In this document: positions 1 through 5,137 of the stretch, piece by piece
Layout: each line of letters starts with the position of its first letter
Position numbering within the stretch: the stretch's first letter is position 1
From: Caulobacteraceae bacterium
GTDB taxonomy: Bacteria; Pseudomonadota; Alphaproteobacteria; Caulobacterales; Caulobacteraceae
DNA: 5,137 nucleotides
Assembly: GCA_013815405.1 (NCBI GenBank)
Contig: JACDGF010000189.1
Location: forward strand, 1-5,137
Direction of reading: 5' to 3'
The notes under the pieces: generated by a model
Databases searched by the model: none
The model's input: the letters and a program-made list of their open reading frames with translations, nothing else
What the model was told of the DNA's origin: nothing
Position numbers and translations under genes: made by a program

Positions 1-29
1 TCTTTGGAGACGACGTTCGGGGATCCTGC

Positions 30-518
30 CTAGCCGATCCGGTCACGCCGGCCCAGCGGGTCGGGCAGCGGCTCGCCGTCCCTGACGAACCGAAGCGAGA
101 CCGAATTGATGCAGTAGCGGTTCCGCGTCGGGGGCGGCCCGTCGGGGAAGAGATGGCCTTGATGGCTGTCGCACCGCGCGCAGCGGGTCTCGATGCGTAC
201 CATGCCGTGGCTGGCGTCCCGCACCGCTGTCACATGCGCCTCGTCGAAGGGCGCCCAGAAACTGGGCCAGCCGGTGCCGCTTTCGAACTTGGCCTTGGCG
301 CGGAAGAGCGGCAGGCCGCAGAGGCGACAGGCGTAGACGCCGTCCTCCTTGTTATCCAGAAGGCCCCCGCAGAAAGGCGCCTCGGTTCCGTGGTGGAGCA
401 GCACATCGCGCTCGCCGCCGTTCAGATCGGCTTCGAGGTGGCGGCGTTGTTCGCCGCTCGGCGCGGTCAAGTCGAAACCCGAGGGCGAGGCGTGGGGGAT
501 CTGGCCCGTGTCGGTCAT
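30..518 (-). CDS. msrB: Peptide-methionine (R)-S-oxide reductase MsrB
   Basis: This enzyme reduces methionine-R-sulfoxide in proteins back to methionine, normally with electrons from thioredoxin. There is no signal peptide, so it should be cytoplasmic. The 162-residue protein covers a complete MsrB domain. The zinc site is made by two CxxC pairs, C64/C67 (CRLC) and C113/C116 (CARC). The substrate-pocket motif SGTGWPSF is at about 80-87, and the catalytic cysteine is C136 in RYCINSVSLRF. The usual resolving cysteine of the SGCGWPSF form is threonine here (T82). C50, in APFCGG, sits where some MsrBs carry an alternative resolving cysteine. The HLGH motif reads HQGH (Q120). The start is supported by AAAGGA nine bases upstream. 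It is transcribed divergently from pccA, with no partner msrA in view. Family assignment is secure; the redox mechanism is inferred. Confidence 0.96.
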   Translation of the reverse strand: MTDTGQIPHASPSGFDLTAPSGEQRRHLEADLNGGERDVLLHHGTEAPFCGGLLDNKEDGVYACRLCGLPLFRAKAKFESGTGWPSFWAPFDEAHVTAVRDASHGMVRIETRCARCDSHQGHLFPDGPPPTRNRYCINSVSLRFVRDGEPLPDPLGRRDRIG

Positions 519-623
519 GGTCTAAATTCCTTTCAGGCCCGAGGGCGCCGCGCAATTGTCAAGCACGGTGTGCGCGTCTAACTGCTCTGAACATAGTGCG
601 GAAGCGGGCGGCCCCAACCCAAG
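519..623. promoter_or_regulatory. Divergent intergenic region between msrB and pccA
   Basis: This 105-base gap must hold the promoters of both divergent genes. For pccA, the best candidate I see is TTGTCAA (556-562), 14 bases, then TCTAACTG (577-584). It loosely resembles the Caulobacter housekeeping pattern (TTGAC, then a GCTANAWC-type element), with several mismatches. For msrB, a weak pair on the minus strand is TTGGGG (617-612) and TATGTT (595-590) with a 16-base spacer. No clear operator, riboswitch or Shine-Dalgarno is visible before the pccA ATG. The region is real as a spacer; the individual elements are guesses from reading the sequence. Confidence 0.3.
528..533 (-). promoter_or_regulatory. 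Ribosome binding site of msrB
   Basis: Read on the minus strand this is AAAGGA, nine bases before the msrB ATG at 518-516. It is a good Shine-Dalgarno match and supports the chosen start. Confidence 0.7.
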
Positions 624-2624
624 ATGTTCTCCAAAATCCTGATCGCGAACCGCGGCGAGATCGCGGTGCGGATCATCAAGACCTGCCGGCGCATGGGCAT
701 CGCGACCGTCGCCGTCTATTCCGAGGCCGACGCCGCCTCCCTCGCCGTCGAAATGGCCGACGAGTCGGTGTTCATCGGCGCGGCGCCGGCGGCTCAATCC
801 TACCTGCTGGGGGACCGGATCATCGCGGCGGCGGCCGAGACGGGCGCCCAGGCCATCCATCCGGGCTTCGGCTTTCTGTCGGAAAACGCGAAGTTCGCCC
901 GGCTTTGCGCCAGATCGGGGATCATCTTCATCGGCCCCAACGCCGCCGCCATCGAGGCGATGGGCGACAAGATCCGGTCCAAGGCGTTCGCCGCCGAGGC
1001 CGGCGTCGCGGTCGTGCCCGGTCATGACGGAGAGATTGCCGACACCCCGCAGGCGCGGCTGATCTCCGAAGACATTGGCTTTCCGGTGATGATCAAGGCA
1101 TCGGCCGGCGGGGGCGGCAAGGGCATCCGCGTGGCCTGGAACGCGCGGGATGTCGAGGAAGGTTTCGCCGCCGTCCGCGCGGAAGCCAAGGCGGCTTTCG
1201 GCGATGATCGCATCTTCATCGAAAAGTTCGTCGAACGCCCGCGCCACATCGAGATCCAGGTTCTCGGCGACCGGCACGGCCACATCGTCCACCTGTTCGA
1301 GCGCGAGTGCTCGATCCAACGGCGCAACCAGAAGGTCATCGAGGAGGCGCCCTCGCCTCTGCTCGACGAGGCGACGCGCGCGGCCATGGGGGCCCAGGCC
1401 GTGGCCTTGGCCAAGGCCGTCAACTATGACTCCGCGGGCACCGTGGAATTCGTCGCCGGCCAGGACAGATCCTTCTATTTCCTGGAGATGAATACGCGGC
1501 TTCAGGTGGAGCATCCGGTCACCGAACTGATTGCGGGCGTGGATCTGGTGGAGCAGATGATCCGCGTCGCCGCCGGAGAGCCGCTGGGGTTTGCCCAGAA
1601 TGACTTGGCGATCAACGGTTGGGCGATCGAAAGCCGTATCTACGCGGAAGATCCCTACCGCAAGTTCCTACCGTCGATCGGACGCCTCCGGCGCTACCAG
1701 CCGCCCGCGGAGGGAGATCGCGGGGGCTTCACGGTGCGCAACGATACGGGCGTGCGGGAGGGCGACGAGATCTCGATGTTCTACGATCCGATGATCGCCA
1801 AGCTCTGCGTCTGGGCGCCCGACCGCAAAGGCGCGGTTAAAGGGATGGCGCGGGCCCTCGAGGAATTCCACATCGAGGGCGTGAGTGACAACACGCCCTT
1901 TTTGTCGGCGGTGATGGACCAGGCGCGCTTTGCGTCGGGCGAGCTTTCCACGGACTATATCGCCGATGAATTCGCCGAGGGGTTCCACGACCTTGCCGCC
2001 ACGCCTTGGCAGCGGGATCTGATCGCGGCGGTGGCGTGCGGGATGCACCGTGTCCTGGCCCAGCGCGCGATGCGGAACGGCGGCGGACCGGCCTTGCCCG
2101 CCAAGCGGACGCGCTGGATGGTGGCCGTCGGCAAGGCGCGGCGCGATGTCGAACTCTCGGGCGAGGGCGCCGCGTTGAAGGTTCAATTCACCGGCGAGGA
2201 TCGGGCGGTGACTTTGGAAACCCTCGACTGGCGCCCAGGCTCGGCCCTGTTTCACGGCCGGCTCGATGGCCGCCCTTTCACCGCCAAGGTGGCGCCCGCG
2301 GCGGAAGGATTCATCATCCGCCACGGGGCGACCAAGGCGAAAGTCATGGTTCTGACCCCAGCGTCGGCCGATCTGCACCAGCGCCTTCCGGCCAAGATCC
2401 CCGAAGACACCTCCCGTTTCGTCGTCTCCCCCATGCCAGGCCTGGTGGTCTCCTTCGAGGTGGCTGCGGGCGAGGAGGTGAAGGAAGGGCAGGTGTTGTG
2501 CGTGGTCGAGGCTATGAAGATGCAGAACATCATTCGCGCCGAGCGAGACGGTGTGATCAAGGCCATCGGGGCCGAGCCCGGCGACAGCGTCGCGGCCGAT
2601 GACGTGCTGGCGGAGTTCGCCTGA
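624..2624 (+). CDS. pccA: Propionyl-CoA carboxylase alpha subunit (biotin carboxylase + biotin carrier)
   Basis: PccA carboxylates its own biotin with ATP and bicarbonate, and a beta subunit then transfers the carboxyl group to propionyl-CoA to give methylmalonyl-CoA. The 666-residue length is normal for bacterial PccA. The N-terminal biotin carboxylase starts with KILIANRGEIA (4-14). Its ATP-grasp domain has K116, K158, the glycine loop ASAGGGGKG (159-167) and H208. The active-site block EMNTRLQVEHPVTE (288-301) includes R292 and E296, and R338 follows in ESRIYAED. The stretch RNDTGVREGDEISMFYDPM (372-390) is typical of the PccA branch. A linker region of about 490-590 fits the BT domain that docks the beta subunit. 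The carrier domain (about 597-666) ends the protein, with biotin on K632 in EAMKM. No pccB is in the window. The start matches the family N-terminus although no strong ribosome site precedes it. Methylcrotonyl- or acetyl-CoA carboxylase subunits are less likely alternatives. Confidence 0.94.
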   Translation: MFSKILIANRGEIAVRIIKTCRRMGIATVAVYSEADAASLAVEMADESVFIGAAPAAQSYLLGDRIIAAAAETGAQAIHPGFGFLSENAKFARLCARSGIIFIGPNAAAIEAMGDKIRSKAFAAEAGVAVVPGHDGEIADTPQARLISEDIGFPVMIKASAGGGGKGIRVAWNARDVEEGFAAVRAEAKAAFGDDRIFIEKFVERPRHIEIQVLGDRHGHIVHLFERECSIQRRNQKVIEEAPSPLLDEATRAAMGAQAVALAKAVNYDSAGTVEFVAGQDRSFYFLEMNTRLQVEHPVTELIAGVDLVEQMIRVAAGEPLGFAQNDLAINGWAIESRIYAEDPYRKFLPSIGRLRRYQPPAEGDRGGFTVRNDTGVREGDEISMFYDPMIAKLCVWAPDRKGAVKGMARALEEFHIEGVSDNTPFLSAVMDQARFASGELSTDYIADEFAEGFHDLAATPWQRDLIAAVACGMHRVLAQRAMRNGGGPALPAKRTRWMVAVGKARRDVELSGEGAALKVQFTGEDRAVTLETLDWRPGSALFHGRLDGRPFTAKVAPAAEGFIIRHGATKAKVMVLTPASADLHQRLPAKIPEDTSRFVVSPMPGLVVSFEVAAGEEVKEGQVLCVVEAMKMQNIIRAERDGVIKAIGAEPGDSVAADDVLAEFA

Positions 2625-2625
2625 G

Positions 2626-3045
2626 ATGAACGGCGGCTTCATCGACTGGCGCGAACTCTTCCTTTCGCCCGGCGGGCGATCACCCCGAGGGCCGTTCTGG
2701 ATCGCCGTGGCGGCGCTGTTCGCCCTTTCGGCGGTCTATGAGGCGGTCGCCGGCCCGACCCTGCGGCTGCTGACCTTCTGGTTCGTCTATCCCGCGCTTC
2801 TCGCCTCCTCGGCCTGTGTGCTTTCCAAACGCCTGCACGACCGCGGGCGATCGGGCTGGTGGGCGATGCCGATCCTCATCGCCCTGGCCATGATCTGGCC
2901 CGATCCCCGAGGGGCTCGCGCGGTCCTCGCCCTGCCGGTCATGATCTGGGCAGCGATCGAGCTTGGCGTCATGGCCGGCGAGCAGGGCGCCAACCGTTTC
3001 GGCCCAAGCCCGCTGAAACCGGCCCCGATCCAGCCCATCCGATAG
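2626..3045 (+). CDS. DUF805 family four-helix inner membrane protein
   Basis: This small membrane protein of 139 residues belongs to the DUF805 (YhaH/YhaI-like) family, whose function is not known to me. The family marks are the CVLSKRLHDRGRSGWW block (64-79), matching the usual RRLHDxGRSGWW, and the C-terminal GEQGANRFGPSP (118-129), matching GxxGxNRYGPDP. Four hydrophobic segments lie at about 24-43, 48-66, 78-91 and 98-117. The start at 2626 is one base after the pccA stop, with GGAG (2612-2615) ten bases upstream, and gives the usual N-terminus of this family, a short polar lead with an aromatic-rich segment (FIDWRELFLS). An in-frame ATG at 2599 would overlap pccA and add nine residues that do not look like the family. 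It is probably translationally coupled to pccA. A role in carboxylation is not implied by this position alone. Confidence 0.88.
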   Translation: MNGGFIDWRELFLSPGGRSPRGPFWIAVAALFALSAVYEAVAGPTLRLLTFWFVYPALLASSACVLSKRLHDRGRSGWWAMPILIALAMIWPDPRGARAVLALPVMIWAAIELGVMAGEQGANRFGPSPLKPAPIQPIR

Positions 3046-3057
3046 GATTTGACCGCT

Positions 3058-3061
3058 GGAG
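3058..3061 (+). promoter_or_regulatory. Ribosome binding site before the signal-peptide reading frame
   Basis: GGAG lies eight bases before ATG 3070. This is a well-placed ribosome site and marks 3070 as the likely true start of the dipeptidase gene, even though the body of that gene is in another frame. A second ATG at 3085 in the same frame is also possible. Confidence 0.55.
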
Positions 3062-3069
3062 CAAGCGCG

Positions 3070-3220
3070 ATGGGATTTCAAAAAATGACCTGCCGGGCCT
3101 CGGCCCTCTTTGTCGCCCTGGCCCTGATCGGGAGCGCCGTTCAGGCCGATGCGGAGACGAGCGGCGCCCGCGCGTACGCGGCGGTCGCCCGGCGGGCCCA
3201 GGAGCCTCCGGCCGCCGCCC
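3070..3220 (+). pseudogene. Signal-peptide segment of the dipeptidase gene, out of frame with its body
   Basis: From ATG 3070 this frame encodes MGFQKMTCRASALFVALALI followed by GSAVQADAE. It looks like a classical Sec signal peptide: a basic start, a hydrophobic core at about residues 10-23, and a likely signal peptidase I cut after VQA. The frame continues as an alanine- and proline-rich linker (QEPPAAAQ) and then becomes basic nonsense, stopping at 3280-3282. Right where it loses sense, the next frame picks up with KPLVGLIGQYG. Removing one base, for example one C of the run at 3218-3220, would join AAA to KPLVG and give a single secreted protein of 357 residues. I therefore read it as the 5' end of the same gene. 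The exact shift point is inferred; it can lie anywhere from 3128 to 3279 by stop codons alone. Confidence 0.7.
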
Positions 3221-4144
3221 AAGCCGCTGGTCGGCCTGATCGGCCAATATGGCGCCGGCGGCGACGTTTTGGATATCTATGAGAACGGCGGTCGGCTCGT
3301 CGCCAAGCAAGGCGAGGCTGCCCCTCTACCCTTGAGCAAGGTGTCCAGCGAAGTCTACGCGGCGCCGGGCGGTTCCCAGTCTTTTGCATTCGATCTCGGG
3401 CCGACAGAAGCCGCGATCGGCGTCAAGGTCGGCGGGGTTCGCCTGAATAGGCGCGACTTTGGGGCGGAGGCCCAGGCGGCGATCCGCGCCATGGTTCGTG
3501 CCGACGCCGGCGAGCGCCGCCAAGCTGCCTCGCGGGCTTCGCCGCCGGCCGAGCCGGCCCGCCCGAGGCCTTCCTATCTCGTCTCCTTGTCCCGCATCGA
3601 ACCCGCCATCAAACTCGATATCCGCTATGCGACCGGCGACAACTTCATGGGTTTTCCCCTCCACAAACGGGCCGCTGCGTTCATGCAGCGGCCGGCCGCC
3701 ATGGCGCTGGCGCGAGTCGACAAGGCGGTACGCGCGAAGGGGTATGGCCTGCTGGTTTTCGACGCCTATCGCCCCTGGTTCGTGACCAAGATGTTCTGGG
3801 ACGCCGTCCCCGCGGAAGGCAAGGTTTTCGTTGCGGATCCCGCGCAGGGCTCGCGGCACAACCGGGGCTGCGCGGTCGATCTGACGCTCTACGACCTTGG
3901 GAGGGGAAAGCCCGTCGAGATGACCGGCCGGTACGATGAGATATCAAAGCGCTCCTATGCGGACTACGCGGGCGGGACCAGCCGGCAGCGCTGGCTGCGC
4001 GACCTGCTGCGCCGCGAGATGGAGGCGCAGGGCTTCACCGTCTATCCGGAGGAGTGGCGGCACTTCGACTACAAGGACTGGGCCAGCTATCCGATCGGCA
4101 ACCGGACCTTCGATCAGGTCGAGGGAGAAATTTCGGCCCGATAG
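3149..4144 (+). CDS. D-alanyl-D-alanine dipeptidase, VanX/DdpX-like (peptidase M15D), with N-terminal beta-type domain
   Basis: Zinc dipeptidases of this family cut D-Ala-D-Ala; they serve in cell-wall recycling or, as VanX, in vancomycin resistance. This frame codes for 331 residues from ATG 3149. The catalytic part (about 143-331) has LDIRYATGDNF (156-166), the transition-state arginine R208 in DAYRP, the zinc motif SRHNRGCAVD with H237 and D244, and the second motif EWRH with catalytic E302 and zinc ligand H305. The usual form is EWWH, so R304 is odd. Residues about 26-104 form a separate domain rich in predicted beta strands (LVGLIGQYG, LDIYENGGRLV, a final VGGVRLNRRDF), resembling the small beta domains found at the ends of serine hydrolases, followed by an alanine/proline linker. 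ATG 3149 is unlikely to be the true start: its first 22 residues look like out-of-frame sequence, and a signal peptide lies just upstream in another frame. Periplasmic location is expected if the frames are joined. No vanH or vanA partners are present, so resistance is not suggested. Confidence 0.85.
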   Translation: MRRRAAPARTRRSPGGPRSLRPPPKPLVGLIGQYGAGGDVLDIYENGGRLVAKQGEAAPLPLSKVSSEVYAAPGGSQSFAFDLGPTEAAIGVKVGGVRLNRRDFGAEAQAAIRAMVRADAGERRQAASRASPPAEPARPRPSYLVSLSRIEPAIKLDIRYATGDNFMGFPLHKRAAAFMQRPAAMALARVDKAVRAKGYGLLVFDAYRPWFVTKMFWDAVPAEGKVFVADPAQGSRHNRGCAVDLTLYDLGRGKPVEMTGRYDEISKRSYADYAGGTSRQRWLRDLLRREMEAQGFTVYPEEWRHFDYKDWASYPIGNRTFDQVEGEISAR

Positions 4145-4185
4145 CCTGTGGCCCGCGAGACTCCGAACTCCGGCGCCATCTCGGC

Positions 4186-4206
4186 TCGAGCCTCGTTTTG
4201 GCTCGA
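4186..4206 (+). terminator. Possible transcription terminator hairpin after the dipeptidase gene
   Basis: TCGAGCC (4186-4192) and GGCTCGA (4200-4206) form a perfect seven-base-pair stem with a seven-base loop, TCGTTTT. It begins about 40 bases after the dipeptidase stop. There is no run of T after the stem, so it is not a textbook intrinsic terminator. A second small hairpin, GGCGC-CTC-GCGCC (4232-4244), follows and is succeeded by only three T. Either could end the upstream transcript or simply be chance in GC-rich DNA. Confidence 0.3.
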
Positions 4207-4290
4207 TTGAAATCGGGCGCGGGGGCGGCGGGGCGCCTCGCGCCACGCTTTCCCCGGGTCCCGCATTGGACTAAGCCGCCCTGACCCGTT

Positions 4291-4294
4291 GGAG
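4291..4294 (+). promoter_or_regulatory. Ribosome binding site of pepA
   Basis: GGAG lies six bases before ATG 4301 and supports that start. I could not identify a convincing promoter for pepA in the preceding 156-base gap (4145-4300). Confidence 0.65.
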
Positions 4295-4300
4295 CCCCGC

Positions 4301-5137
4301 ATGAAGATAGATTTCGTTCCCGCCGATTTCGTTGCCGGCAAGACCGCCGCCATCGCCGTGATCGCCTTCGAAAAGGGCGAGATGTCGGGGGCGGCCGAGG
4401 CGCTCGACAAGGCGACCGAAGGCGCCGTCACCCGCGCCATCTCCACCGGCCGGTTCACCGGCGCGCTCGGCCAGACGCTCGATCTGGCGGCGCCTCACGG
4501 CGTCGAAGCGGCCAGGGCGGTCATTGTCGGCTGTGGCCCCAAGGGCAAGTTCGACGCGCGCGTCATGGAACTGGCGGCCGCCCACGCCTATCAGGCGGTC
4601 AAGGCGAGCGGCGCCGACACCCTGGTCATCCGCCTGCCCGGCGCGCCCGCGGAGATTTCCAGCCGCGCCGCCTTTGGCGCCCGCCTGGCCGCCTATCGCT
4701 TCGATAAATACCGCACCACCGAAAAGCCCGAGAAGAAGCCGTCGGTGACCCGGCTGCGCATCGCCGTGGATGACCCCAAGGCCGCGTCCAAGGCGTTCAA
4801 GGCCCTCGCCGGCCTCGCCGACGCGATCCTCTTCGCCCGCGACCTGGTGTCGGAGCCCGCCAACATCCTCTATCCCGAGGAATTCGCCCGGCGGGTGAAG
4901 AAGCTTCCCAGCCTCGGCCTGGAGGTCGAGATCCTGGGCGAGAAGGAGATGAAGAAGCTCGGCATGGGCGCCCTGCTGGGGGTCGGCCAGGGGAGCGTGC
5001 GCGAAAGCCAGCTGGCGATCATCCAGTGGAAGGGGGCCAAGGACCCGGCGGCGGCGCCGGTCGCCTTCGTCGGCAAGGGGGTCTGTTTCGATTCCGGCGG
5101 CGTCAGCATCAAGGCCGCCGACGGCATGGAGGAGATG
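4301..5137 (+). CDS. pepA: Leucyl aminopeptidase (peptidase M17), 3' end outside window
   Basis: This is a cytoplasmic two-metal aminopeptidase that removes N-terminal residues, leucine preferentially, from peptides. The frame is open from ATG 4301 to the last base, giving the first 279 of an expected roughly 490-500 residues. The variable N-terminal domain covers about 1-150 (MKIDFVPADF, then the ARAVIVGCG core strand). The catalytic domain begins with RDLVSEPANILYP (180-192) and LGMGALLGVGQGS (220-232). The first metal-binding block is VGKGVCFDSGGVSIK (257-271), where K259 and D264 are metal ligands and K271 is the catalytic lysine. The spacing between these residues equals that in E. coli PepA. 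The later metal ligands (the DTDAEGR region) fall beyond the window. The residue after K271 is alanine where proline is usual. The gene is preceded by its own ribosome site and a 156-base gap, so it is probably a separate transcription unit. Confidence 0.95.
   Translation, partial: MKIDFVPADFVAGKTAAIAVIAFEKGEMSGAAEALDKATEGAVTRAISTGRFTGALGQTLDLAAPHGVEAARAVIVGCGPKGKFDARVMELAAAHAYQAVKASGADTLVIRLPGAPAEISSRAAFGARLAAYRFDKYRTTEKPEKKPSVTRLRIAVDDPKAASKAFKALAGLADAILFARDLVSEPANILYPEEFARRVKKLPSLGLEVEILGEKEMKKLGMGALLGVGQGSVRESQLAIIQWKGAKDPAAAPVAFVGKGVCFDSGGVSIKAADGMEEM

Noticed and set aside
557..562. Perfect TTGACA on the minus strand as a -35 box for msrB
   Set aside because: No AT-rich -10 lies 16-18 bases on, and transcription from it would start about nine bases before the ATG, leaving out the msrB ribosome site.
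153..581. Plus-strand open frame opposite msrB
   Set aside because: The translation has no family features, while the opposite strand carries every MsrB motif.
522..1514. Long minus-strand open frame opposite the start of pccA (330 codons)
   Set aside because: It is the mirror of a GC-rich real gene, has a low-complexity Gly/Arg/Asp-rich translation, no recognisable domain, and overlaps the msrB to pccA spacer. A second one opposite 1668-2642 is rejected for the same reason.
2599..2625. Earlier ATG start for the DUF805 gene
   Set aside because: It would overlap the end of pccA, and the nine added residues do not resemble the family; ATG 2626 gives the normal N-terminus.
3149..4144. Vancomycin-resistance locus because of the VanX-like enzyme
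   Set aside because: No VanH, VanA/B ligase, VanR or VanS is present, and chromosomal VanX-like dipeptidases are common in Gram-negative bacteria.
4145..4300. Possible small gene or RNA in the dipeptidase to pepA gap
   Set aside because: Apart from short hairpins at 4186-4206 and 4232-4244 I see no RNA motif, and the frames running through it are extensions of shadow frames without a ribosome site.

Overview
This is a strongly GC-rich chromosomal segment whose codons mostly end in G or C. The protein families present (a biotinylated propionyl-CoA carboxylase alpha subunit, an alphaproteobacterial-looking MsrB and an M17 aminopeptidase) point to an alphaproteobacterium. A Caulobacterales-like host is my best guess, from the style of the PccA and PepA sequences only, and it is not proven. 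I see no transposase, integrase, tRNA, rRNA, CRISPR array or phage gene. It reads as ordinary core genome.

Layout. On the minus strand, msrB (30-518) encodes a methionine-R-sulfoxide reductase. A divergent intergenic region of 105 bases (519-623) separates it from pccA (624-2624, plus strand), a full-length biotin carboxylase plus biotin carrier fusion. One base after the pccA stop, a four-helix DUF805 membrane protein starts (2626-3045). After another 24 bases comes a gene for a VanX/DdpX-type D-alanyl-D-alanine dipeptidase (3070-4144). Its signal peptide lies in one reading frame and its body in the next, so the gene carries an apparent single-base frameshift near 3200-3222. A 156-base gap with a hairpin (4186-4206) then leads to pepA (4301 to the window end), a leucyl aminopeptidase cut off just after its first active-site motif.

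How the genes work together. pccA, the DUF805 gene and the dipeptidase gene are packed tightly enough to be co-transcribed, but no shared pathway is obvious. PccA serves propionyl-CoA (methylmalonyl-CoA) metabolism in the cytoplasm. The dipeptidase would handle D-Ala-D-Ala, and PepA handles peptides with L-amino-terminal residues. MsrB repairs oxidised methionine. I found no convincing undescribed system. The observations most worth following are the split signal peptide and body of the dipeptidase, the small beta-type domain fused in front of its catalytic domain, and departures from family consensus in the dipeptidase zinc motif and in MsrB.
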